Part shown: positions 25,206 through 32,603 of the stretch, in pieces
How the letters are laid out: each line of letters begins with the position of its first letter
How positions within the stretch are numbered: the stretch's first letter is position 1
Assembly (NCBI GenBank): GCA_046052145.1
Contig: JBJOMW010000005.1
Span: 62,001 to 126,000 of the forward strand
Direction: 5' to 3'
Source: Falsiroseomonas sp046052145
GTDB taxonomy: Bacteria > Pseudomonadota > Alphaproteobacteria > Acetobacterales > Acetobacteraceae
Length of the DNA: 64,000 nt
Notes under the pieces: model-generated
Databases searched by the model: none
The model's input: the letters and a program-made list of their open reading frames with translations, nothing else
Told to the model about the DNA's origin: nothing
Program-made: the position numbers and the translations under genes

Positions 25206-26975
25206 TCAGCCGCGGGCCGAGAGGACCTCCCAGACGTCGCCTGCGACCGGCCGCGCCTCGATATGGGCGCGATGCCAGAGGGCGTAGAACAGCAGGTGCC
25301 AGGCGGCGAAGCCGCGATGCTTGTCCGTGCCGGCGGCCTTGAACAGCGCCGCCACGCGGTCGGGATGGGCGATCTCTGCCACCCCGGGCTGGGTGGCGAC
25401 GAGGGGACCGAGCCGCTCCCCGACGCTGGCAATCCAGGCGGCGACCGGCACGGTGAAGCCCTGCTTCGGCGCGAAGGGCCGGCTACCCGGCAGGTTCTGC
25501 GACAGCCATTCCCGCAGCAGCCATTTGCCGGTCCGCCCGCGCACCTTCATCGCATCCGGCAGGCGCCAGCAGGACGCGGCGACGCCAGGGTCCAGGAAGG
25601 GCGTCCGGCCTTCGACCGCATGGGCCATCAGGCAGCGGTCAAGCTTGAGCAGCAGGTCGTTCGGCAACCATTCGGCGATGTCGGCAGCCTGCGCCGCCAT
25701 CAGCCGCGTGCGGCCCGGCGCGGCAACCTCCGCCTCGGCCGCGGCGAAGCCGTCGCGCCAGCCGGTGAGCGGGATGCGCAGCACGTCCCCGACCCGGTCG
25801 AAGGAGCCCGCCGCGCGTGGCCGCCGCCCGCCGAGCCACCACGGTCGCATCGCGCTGCGGTACCGGCCATAGCCCGCGAGCAGCTCGTCCCCGCCCTCGC
25901 CAGAGAGCACCACCTTCACCTCCTCGCGCGCGCGCCGGGCGAGGAACCAGGAGGGGATGATGGCGTAGTCGGCCACGGGATCGTCCATGGCCGCGACGAT
26001 CTCAGGCAGGTGGCGCCAGACCATCTGCTCGGTCACGGTGATGGTCGTGTGCCGCGCGCCGGTTGCCGCCGCGGCGGCCTGCGCCGCTTCCTGCTCATCG
26101 GCGGCGCCGGGGACATCGAAGCGCGCGGTAAAGGCCTGCACGGGCCGATCGGCCAGTCGCGCCATCATCGCCAGCACCGCGCCGGAATCGATGCCGCCCG
26201 AGAGGAACAGGCCATAGGGCACGTCGCTGCGCTGATGCAGCCGGATGCTCTCCTCGAAGGCGGCATCGAAGCGAGCCAGCGCCTCGGCTTCGGTCGCGGG
26301 CTCTGGCCCGCCCTCTGGCAGCGCGGCGCGGCGATGGCGCTCGATGATCGCGCCATCCGCCACCACCAGGCTCTCCCCCGGCAGCACGCGGGAGATGCCC
26401 TCGAAGATCGTCGCGGCGCCGGTGGTGAATTGCAGCTGCAGCAGCTCCCGCTGTGCCTCCGCGCGCAGGCGCGGCGGCACGAGGCCTGCAGCCAGCAGCG
26501 CGCGCGGTTCCGAGGCGAAGGCGATTCCGCCTGTCACCTCCGCCACGTAAAGCGGCTTGATGCCGAAGGGATCGCGCGTCAGCACGAGGCGCCGTGCGGC
26601 GCGATCATGCAGCGCGATCGCGTACATGCCGCGCATCGCGCCTGCGAAGCCCGCAAGCCCGTCGCGGCGATAGAGATGCAGCGGCGGTTCGCAATCGCTG
26701 TTCGTTGTGGTGGTCAGCGCGTTGTCGGCGCGCAGCTCGATGTAGTTGTAGATTTCGCCATTGGCGACGAGCGCCGCCGGGCCCGCGAAGAGCGGCTGGT
26801 CGCCGGTGGCGAGATCGATGATCGCAAGCCGCGTATGCGCCAGCCCGACGCCATCCGCCACATGCGTGCCCGACCCGTCGGGCCCGCGATGCGCCAGCGC
26901 GCGGGCCATGGCGGCGAGCGTGGCGTCATCCGGCGTTGCGCCCTGGCGCATGGCAAGGCCCGCAATGCCGCACAT
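25206..26975 (-). CDS. asnB: Asparagine synthase (glutamine-hydrolysing), AsnB family
   Basis: ATP-dependent amidotransferase. The start must be ATG 26975 because the catalytic N-terminal cysteine (Met-Cys-Gly-Ile-Ala) has to be residue 2; upstream in-frame codons are non-coding. The 589-residue protein has a class II glutaminase domain (about 1-210, with the AHRGPDGSG segment) and an ATP-pyrophosphatase domain with the SGGIDSG loop. Located at the head of a glycosyltransferase group and overlapping one by a base (TGATG), it may modify sugar uronates or amides in surface glycans rather than make free asparagine. That is inferred from context. Confidence 0.9.
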   Translation of the reverse strand: MCGIAGLAMRQGATPDDATLAAMARALAHRGPDGSGTHVADGVGLAHTRLAIIDLATGDQPLFAGPAALVANGEIYNYIELRADNALTTTTNSDCEPPLHLYRRDGLAGFAGAMRGMYAIALHDRAARRLVLTRDPFGIKPLYVAEVTGGIAFASEPRALLAAGLVPPRLRAEAQRELLQLQFTTGAATIFEGISRVLPGESLVVADGAIIERHRRAALPEGGPEPATEAEALARFDAAFEESIRLHQRSDVPYGLFLSGGIDSGAVLAMMARLADRPVQAFTARFDVPGAADEQEAAQAAAAATGARHTTITVTEQMVWRHLPEIVAAMDDPVADYAIIPSWFLARRAREEVKVVLSGEGGDELLAGYGRYRSAMRPWWLGGRRPRAAGSFDRVGDVLRIPLTGWRDGFAAAEAEVAAPGRTRLMAAQAADIAEWLPNDLLLKLDRCLMAHAVEGRTPFLDPGVAASCWRLPDAMKVRGRTGKWLLREWLSQNLPGSRPFAPKQGFTVPVAAWIASVGERLGPLVATQPGVAEIAHPDRVAALFKAAGTDKHRGFAAWHLLFYALWHRAHIEARPVAGDVWEVLSARG

Positions 26976-28027
26976 CAGCCGGTGCTCCCGCCGCGGATGC
27001 GGGCCGCGGCTTCGAGGAACAGGCCCCACGCCGCCAGCACCGGGGCTTCCGCATGATCGGTCTCGAAGGCGGCGCGGCCGGCGGCGCCGATGGCCGCGGC
27101 GCGCGCCGGGTCTGCCAGCAGCATGCCGATCGCCGTGGCGAGCGCTGCATCATCGCCGATCGGGGTCAGCATGCCGGTGCGGCCGTGCTCGATCAGCTCG
27201 CGCGGGCCGTCGGCGGCGGCGGCGACGACCGGGCGCGCGGCGGAAAACCCCTCCAGCACGACATTGCCGAGCGGCTCGATGCGCGACGGTACGATCAGCA
27301 TCGTGGTTGCGGCGAGCAGCGCGCCGATATCCTGCCGCCAGCCGAGGAAGGCGACACGCGCGCCAAGGCCGAGCTCCCGCGCCAGTGTTTCAAGCGCCGC
27401 GCGGTCCGGCCCGTCACCGGCGAGCGCCAGATGCACGTCGCCCGGCAACTGCGCCATGGCGCGCAGCAGGGTGGGGAAATCCTTGTTGGGGTGCAGGCGG
27501 CCCATGGCCAGCAGGATGCGTGCCCCGGCCGGGATGGGCAGGGCCGCCGGCGCGGCGCCGGCCAGGTCAGCGGCGAAGTTCGGCAGGTGGCGCAGGCGCT
27601 GCCGCGGCCAGCCCTGGCCCTCGATCCAGTCGCAGAGGCCGCGCGTATTGGCCACCAGCAGGTCGCAGCCCCGATAATAGGAAAGATCGTATTGGCCGCC
27701 GAGCCGCCCGACCAGCGTCCAGGGCGAACCCCGCGACGCGGCGCGGGCGAAGCGCGCGGCGCGGTTCATCCAGGCGACCACGACCTGCGGGCGGAAGCCC
27801 TCCAGCGCCGCGCGCAGCCGCGGCGCGGTCATCAGGTCGAAGGGACCGCCGAAGCCGAGCTGGATCGGCGCTAGCCCGCCCGCCGTCAGCCTTAGCGCGC
27901 GGCCTTCCTCCCGCCGGATCACCGCAAGCACATCAAGCCCGCGCCGCGCCTGCGCCAGGGCGAGGCGTTCGAAGAAGGCTTCCGCACCGCCCTGGGCAGC
28001 GCCGGCCATCACATGCGCGACCCTCAT
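26975..28027 (-). CDS. Glycosyltransferase family 4 protein
   Basis: GT-B-fold retaining glycosyltransferase probably acting in lipopolysaccharide or capsule synthesis at the cytoplasmic membrane face. The start is ATG 28027 (MRVAHVMAGAAQGGAEAFFERL), the typical N-terminal glycine-rich start with GGAE. The 350-residue protein has the nucleotide-sugar domain with RLHPNKDFPTLLRA and a late EPLGNVVLEG motif carrying the conserved E-x7-E. Donor and acceptor are unknown. It ends on the asnB start codon and begins 10 bases after the upstream GT9 gene, so all three form one transcript. Confidence 0.88.
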   Translation of the reverse strand: MRVAHVMAGAAQGGAEAFFERLALAQARRGLDVLAVIRREEGRALRLTAGGLAPIQLGFGGPFDLMTAPRLRAALEGFRPQVVVAWMNRAARFARAASRGSPWTLVGRLGGQYDLSYYRGCDLLVANTRGLCDWIEGQGWPRQRLRHLPNFAADLAGAAPAALPIPAGARILLAMGRLHPNKDFPTLLRAMAQLPGDVHLALAGDGPDRAALETLARELGLGARVAFLGWRQDIGALLAATTMLIVPSRIEPLGNVVLEGFSAARPVVAAAADGPRELIEHGRTGMLTPIGDDAALATAIGMLLADPARAAAIGAAGRAAFETDHAEAPVLAAWGLFLEAAARIRGGSTG

Positions 28028-28037
28028 GCGTGGTGCC

Positions 28038-28952
28038 TCATGCGGCGATCGGCGCCGCGAGCAGCTGCGTGGCGGCGGCGATGACGCGGTCGGGTGGCAG
28101 CGCCTCCATCGGCGTCCCCCCCGGCGGTCCCTCGGCGCAGACGGCGACGGCGCGCGGGCCGGCGGGGCCGTATTCGCGCGCATCCGACATGCCGAAGACG
28201 CCGACCACCGGCGCGCCTGCGGCGGCACCGAGATGCATCAGGCCGGAATCATTGCCGATGTAGAGTGAGGCGCGCCTGAGCATTGCGGCGGCCTCCGGCA
28301 CTTGGAGGCAGCCCACGAGGTCAAGCGCGCCGGGCAGCGCGGCCAGCACGGGCGCGGCCATAGCGCGCTCGACCTTGCCTGGGCCGCCCATCACTGCGAT
28401 GCGCGCGCCGGCCAGCGCCCCGCCGGGGGCGGTCAGGGCCCGGGCGACGGCGATGAAACGCTCGGCGGGCCAGACCTTGCCGGCCCAGTTCGCCGTCGGC
28501 CCCAGCACCAGCCAGGGCCCGCCCGGCATCAGCGCGGCAGCGCGGGCCTCGTCCTCTGGCCGTGTCCAGGCCAGCGGCAGCGGCGGCGGGTCGAGCCCGA
28601 GCACAGCGCCGATATGGCCCAGCCGATGGCCGGGCCGCCGGCCGCCCTTGCCGATGGCGCGCCGTCGCGTCGGCACCATCCAGGCCAGCGCCGAGGCGCG
28701 CAGATCCACCACCAGGTCCCAGCGCGTCGTCGCCACCCGTGCCCAGAGCCACGCCCAGTGCAGGGAGAGCGGCTGCTTCGCCACCACGATCAGTTGCTCA
28801 AGCCGCGGCATGGGCTCGAACACGCCGGCCGCGACCGGGCCGCAGGCCACCGTGAAGCGTGCCTCCGGATAGGCGCGCAACAGGTGACCGAGCAGGCCGG
28901 TCGAGAGCACGGCGTCGCCCAGCCGCGTCGAGGTGACGAAGAGAATGCGCAT
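28038..28952 (-). CDS. Glycosyltransferase family 9 protein (heptosyltransferase-like)
   Basis: Member of the family that includes ADP-heptose:LPS heptosyltransferases. The start is ATG 28952 (MRILFVTSTRLGDAVLSTGLL), matching the family's N-terminal RxDxxLxxP-type region (TRLGDAVLST). The 304-residue protein carries the C-terminal IGNDSGLMHLGAAAGAP motif with its conserved D-S-G-x-x-H. First gene of the minus-strand GT9-GT4-asnB group. Its sugar donor cannot be told from sequence; a core-LPS or O-glycan role is inferred. Confidence 0.88.
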   Translation of the reverse strand: MRILFVTSTRLGDAVLSTGLLGHLLRAYPEARFTVACGPVAAGVFEPMPRLEQLIVVAKQPLSLHWAWLWARVATTRWDLVVDLRASALAWMVPTRRRAIGKGGRRPGHRLGHIGAVLGLDPPPLPLAWTRPEDEARAAALMPGGPWLVLGPTANWAGKVWPAERFIAVARALTAPGGALAGARIAVMGGPGKVERAMAAPVLAALPGALDLVGCLQVPEAAAMLRRASLYIGNDSGLMHLGAAAGAPVVGVFGMSDAREYGPAGPRAVAVCAEGPPGGTPMEALPPDRVIAAATQLLAAPIAA

Positions 28953-29054
28953 GGTCGCCTTGGCGCATAGCATGCCCGGCCCGGTCGCCCCACCCTGCCT
29001 GTGGCGGGCCTGGGGGCGTTGCAAGCGGGGTCAAGGCGCCCCTATCTCTCTGCC

Positions 29055-29882
29055 ATGCCGATCGCATTGCTGCCGGGGCGGGGTGTGGTGGAGGTGACGG
29101 GCGAGGACCGCACCGCCTTCCTCCAGGGCCTGGTCTCCAACGACGTCACCGCTGGCCAGCCGGGCCGGGCGGTCTTTGCCGCGCTACTGACGCCGCAGGG
29201 CAAGTGGCTGGCCGATTTCTTTGTATTCGCCGAGGGCGAGCGGCTGCTGCTGGATTGCGCACGCGACCAGGCGGGGCTGCTGGTCACGACGCTCTCCCGC
29301 TTCCGGCTGCGGGCGAAGGTCGCGCTGCGCGATGTCTCGGACGGCTTCGCGGTGCAGGCCGGCTGGGGCGGGGCACCGATGCCGGAGGGCGCGATCGCCG
29401 CGCCCGATCCGCGGCTGGCGGAGGCGGGCTGGCGCGCGCTTTCGCCCGCGCCGCTCGGCGCCGATGCGGACGAGGCCGCCTATGACCTGCACCGTCTTTC
29501 GCTTGGCCTGCCGGATGGGGCGCGCGACATGGAGGCTCAAAAGTCCGTCCTGCTCGAGGGCGGCTTCGATGAGCTGGCGGGCGTGTCCTGGACCAAGGGC
29601 TGCTACATGGGCCAGGAGCTGACGGCGCGGACGAAGTATCGCGGCCTGCTGAAGAAGCGCCTGTTCCCGGTGGCCGTCACCGGCAAGCTGCCCGCGCCTG
29701 GCACGCCAGTGACGCAGGCGGGCGCGGAGGTGGGCGAGATGCGGTCCGGCCGCGACGGTCTCGGCCTCGCGCTGCTGCGCATCGAGGCCGTGGAAGCGGG
29801 CGGCGCGATGGCTTGCGGCGAGGCTGCGCTGACGCCCCGCATCCCGGGCTGGATGAAGCTGCCGGCGCGCGAGACGGTCTGA
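29055..29882 (+). CDS. ygfZ: Folate-binding YgfZ/CAF17 family Fe-S cluster assembly factor
   Basis: Folate-dependent protein that helps maintain certain Fe-S enzymes such as MiaB. The start is ATG 29055 (MPIALLPGRGVVEVTGED). The 275-residue protein shows the aminomethyltransferase-like beginning (FLQGLVSNDV) and the diagnostic KGCYMGQE motif (181-188) with its conserved cysteine. It is divergent from the glycan genes, and a methyltransferase-like gene starts 1 base after its stop. Confidence 0.94.
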   Translation: MPIALLPGRGVVEVTGEDRTAFLQGLVSNDVTAGQPGRAVFAALLTPQGKWLADFFVFAEGERLLLDCARDQAGLLVTTLSRFRLRAKVALRDVSDGFAVQAGWGGAPMPEGAIAAPDPRLAEAGWRALSPAPLGADADEAAYDLHRLSLGLPDGARDMEAQKSVLLEGGFDELAGVSWTKGCYMGQELTARTKYRGLLKKRLFPVAVTGKLPAPGTPVTQAGAEVGEMRSGRDGLGLALLRIEAVEAGGAMACGEAALTPRIPGWMKLPARETV

Positions 29883-29883
29883 G

Positions 29884-30354
29884 ATGAGCGCGGACAATAC
29901 CCCCGACCACGGCCCTGGCGTGCGCGTGCCGCCGCCGGTGATCGCGACGATCATCATGGCCGCCGCCTGGCTGCTCGACCGGTTGTGGACGGTGCAGATC
30001 GGGCCGCCTGCCGTGTCGCTCGGCGGGATGGTGATCTTCCTGGCGGTCGGGCTGGTCGGCTGGGCGGTGCTGGCGCTGGTCAAGGCCGGCAACGACCCGC
30101 GCCCGGACCGCCCCGACGCCGCGCTGGTCGAGATCGGCCCGTTCAAATGGAGCCGCAACCCGATCTATCTGGGCTTCCTGCTGGCCGCGACGGGGCTTGC
30201 ACTGATCTGGGGCACGCTCTGGGGCTGGGTCGGCGTCGCGGTGCTGCATGGCGTGCTGGACCGCCTGGTGATCGCGCGCGAGGAAGCCTATCTCGCCACC
30301 CGCTTCGGCGAGGCCTACGCGGCCTACAAGGGGCGTGTGCGGCGCTGGATGTAG
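29884..30354 (+). CDS. Isoprenylcysteine carboxyl methyltransferase-like membrane protein
   Basis: A 156-residue membrane protein of the ICMT/PEMT superfamily, which transfers methyl groups from S-adenosylmethionine to membrane substrates. Four hydrophobic segments are visible. The conserved GPFKWSRNPIYLGF motif, with its R-N-P-x-Y SAM-binding core, and the C-terminal EEAYLATRFGEAYAAYKGRVRRW segment are typical. The bacterial substrate is unknown (isoprenylated cysteine is not expected; a lipid amine or thiol is possible). It is coupled to ygfZ by 1-base spacing. Confidence 0.85.
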   Translation: MSADNTPDHGPGVRVPPPVIATIIMAAAWLLDRLWTVQIGPPAVSLGGMVIFLAVGLVGWAVLALVKAGNDPRPDRPDAALVEIGPFKWSRNPIYLGFLLAATGLALIWGTLWGWVGVAVLHGVLDRLVIAREEAYLATRFGEAYAAYKGRVRRWM

Positions 30355-30369
30355 GGCAGGGGGCGCGCC

Positions 30370-31350
30370 TCAGGGCGCGAGCAGCGTCTCCAACGCCCCG
30401 GCAGCGGCCTCGAGCGGGATCGCCGCCATCTCCCGCCCGCCATGGTCCTGCGCGCGCAACACGGCGGAGCGTGCCGCGACCGGGCGGAACTTGGCCGGCG
30501 AGGTCGGGCCGAATAGCGAGAGCAGCGGTGCGCCGGAGGCCGCGATCATGTGCCCCGGCCCCGCATCATTCGCGACGCCCGCCGCGCAGCGCGACGCCAC
30601 CGCCACGGCGCGGAGCGGCCCGCGGATGGTGTCGGTGAAGGCCGGGTGATCCTCGGGGAAGAGCGCGCCGGGCACCTCCTGCAGGATGCGGGCGCGCCAG
30701 TCATTCTCCTGCGGGCCCAGCAGAAAGACCGGCTGCCGGCCGCGCTCGGCCTGGAGGCGCGCGAGCGCGATGAAGCGATCGAGCGGCCAGCATTTCGTGA
30801 CCCCGCCGGCGCCGGGCGCGAGCGCAATGCGGGGCATCGCCTGGTCGGGCAGCGCGGCGGACGCGGCGGCTGTGAGGTCCGCCGGCAGGAGGAGCGGTGA
30901 GAGATCGCGCGCGGCTGGCGCGCCGGTGGCCGCTTCGAGCAGCGCGAAGAGCCGGTCGAGCGAATGCGGCCCGATCGGCGTGCGGCCGAGGCCGCGCCGC
31001 AGGAAGGCCGCGGAGAGAAAGCGCCGATGCGGCACGCGCCAGAGCTGCAGCGTGCGCCAGATCAGCGCCTGGGTGTCGAGCAGCAGGTCGAAGGGGCCAA
31101 GCGTCGGCGGGCGGCGCAGCAGCGCGGCCGGCGTGGCACCGATGCCGCAATGCTCCACCACATGATCGAGCAACGGCGCGGTGACGGGCGCGAGCGTGCG
31201 GGCGAAGACCGTGTCGCGCGTGGTCATCCAGGTCAGTTCCGCCGCCGGGAAGGCATGGCGCAGAGCGCGGAGGAACACGATCTTGTAGAGGCCGTCGCCG
31301 ATCACCTCCTGATGGCTGAAGACGCCGATGCGGTATGGCGCCTCTGTCAT
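30370..31350 (-). CDS. Second glycosyltransferase family 9 protein
   Basis: Heptosyltransferase-family protein starting at ATG 31350 (MTEAPYRIGVFSHQEVIGDGLY). The 326-residue protein has an N-terminal domain with the G-D-G-L-Y-K replacement for the usual R-x-G-D-x-x-L motif, and the C-terminal GVANDAGPGHMIAASGAPLLSLFGPTSP block, where the common D-S-G-x-x-H reads D-A-G-P-G-H. It is clearly diverged from the other GT9 gene of the window, so the two probably have different acceptors. It overlaps the O-antigen ligase-like gene by 4 bases. Confidence 0.86.
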   Translation of the reverse strand: MTEAPYRIGVFSHQEVIGDGLYKIVFLRALRHAFPAAELTWMTTRDTVFARTLAPVTAPLLDHVVEHCGIGATPAALLRRPPTLGPFDLLLDTQALIWRTLQLWRVPHRRFLSAAFLRRGLGRTPIGPHSLDRLFALLEAATGAPAARDLSPLLLPADLTAAASAALPDQAMPRIALAPGAGGVTKCWPLDRFIALARLQAERGRQPVFLLGPQENDWRARILQEVPGALFPEDHPAFTDTIRGPLRAVAVASRCAAGVANDAGPGHMIAASGAPLLSLFGPTSPAKFRPVAARSAVLRAQDHGGREMAAIPLEAAAGALETLLAP

Positions 31351-32603
31351 GGCCTCGGCGCGGCGCGGGTCGTGCGGTGCAGTGCGCCGAGAACGACGGC
31401 CGCCAGCATCAGTGTCGCCACCCACCAATGCTGCCAGACGCCGAAGGAGAGCAGCCCCGTGGCCATGCCGGAGGCCAGCACCCCGAGCCCAGCCGCTGTG
31501 ATCGCCGGCATAGCGCCAAGCGTCAGCGCCAGCGCGACCACCAGTCCCGCGGCCAGCACGGCGCCCACCAGGCCGGTCTCAAGCCAGACATGCAGCGCGG
31601 CGTTGTGTGGATGCAGCGGGAGCTGCGCGGCGTGCTGGCCAAAGGCGATGCGCTCCTCCGCCGAGGTCAGGCCGAAGCGGTCGAGCGTGCGGCCGTCGAA
31701 ACTGTCGCGGTGTCCGGGCAGCGAGCGGCTGGCATCCATGCCCCAGCCCAGCAGCGGGCGATCGGCGATGCGCGCCAGCGCGAAATCCCAGATCAGCACG
31801 CGATGCGATGCGCTCATGGGCAGCGGCGAAAGGTCCGGCCCACGCGTGAGCACCGCCGCGAAGAGCAGCGGTGCTGCGAGGATCAGCAGCCCGAGCGCTG
31901 CCGCCATCAGCCGCGATGCGATGCGCGGGGCGATGCGTGTGGCGAAGGCGACTGCAAGCCCCGCGATGGTCGCGATCTTCGCCGAATCACCCGGCAGCCA
32001 CAGCGCCACCGCCACGCCGGCAGCCAGCACGGCGCCTGTCACGCCGCGCGACAGGCCAGGCACCAGCAGCAGCAGCGGCAGCAGCAGCGCAAGCACGGAG
32101 ACGGCGGGCTTCAGTCCGAAGGTGATGCGGATGTCCCAGGCCGGAAAGCCACGGACCGCCAGGCGGAACAGGTTGCCGCTGGCCTGGTCGAAGGCCAGCA
32201 GCGCGATGCCGAGCGCGAGGCCCGGAAGAAGGACGGCGCCGATCCGCGCCACATGCGCCGCATCGTCGTCTTCCAGCGCACGCGCCGTCATGGTGGCCAG
32301 CGCCAGCAGCGCCCCGAGCCCGAGTGCGGTGCCCGCGCCGTGCGCGGCTTCCGCTGACCAGAGCGTGGCGACCAGCGCCCAGCCGATCAGCGCGGCGCAG
32401 AGCAGCGCTGGTGCCGAGGCGCGTGGCCGGGGCAGGCGGCGGTGGTTGCGCCAATGCGCGGCGATGGCCAGCGCGAAGCCGATCGTCACCGCCAGCGCCA
32501 TGGCGCGGAACTGCGCGACCGCCAGCGCCGGCGTGACGCCGAGCAGCACCGCCACCGGCAGCGCCGGTGAGCGGGCGAAGCCGCGGCGCGCGGCGTCGCT
32601 CAC
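31347..32603 (-). CDS. O-antigen ligase/polymerase-like membrane protein (WaaL/Wzy family)
   Basis: A 418-residue inner-membrane protein with about ten hydrophobic segments and a larger periplasmic loop near residues 270-340. That loop holds the family's catalytic region: HRVLIWDFALARIADRPL, GWGMDASR and HPHNAALHVWLETGLVG, with the conserved H-x-H-N. This identifies the Wzy_C superfamily, which ligates O-antigen to lipid A-core or polymerises O-units. Ligase and polymerase cannot be separated reliably by sequence. It overlaps ppdK upstream and the GT9 gene downstream by 4 bases each. Confidence 0.85.
   Translation of the reverse strand: MSDAARRGFARSPALPVAVLLGVTPALAVAQFRAMALAVTIGFALAIAAHWRNHRRLPRPRASAPALLCAALIGWALVATLWSAEAAHGAGTALGLGALLALATMTARALEDDDAAHVARIGAVLLPGLALGIALLAFDQASGNLFRLAVRGFPAWDIRITFGLKPAVSVLALLLPLLLLVPGLSRGVTGAVLAAGVAVALWLPGDSAKIATIAGLAVAFATRIAPRIASRLMAAALGLLILAAPLLFAAVLTRGPDLSPLPMSASHRVLIWDFALARIADRPLLGWGMDASRSLPGHRDSFDGRTLDRFGLTSAEERIAFGQHAAQLPLHPHNAALHVWLETGLVGAVLAAGLVVALALTLGAMPAITAAGLGVLASGMATGLLSFGVWQHWWVATLMLAAVVLGALHRTTRAAPRP

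Noticed and set aside
26976..27029. Upstream ATG for asnB
   Set aside because: The catalytic cysteine must be residue 2, which fixes the start at 26975.
23916..27056. 1,000-codon plus-strand open frame across the dihydroorotase and asnB genes
   Set aside because: It spans two genes and their spacer on the other strand, with no start signal or protein-like composition: a GC-bias artefact.
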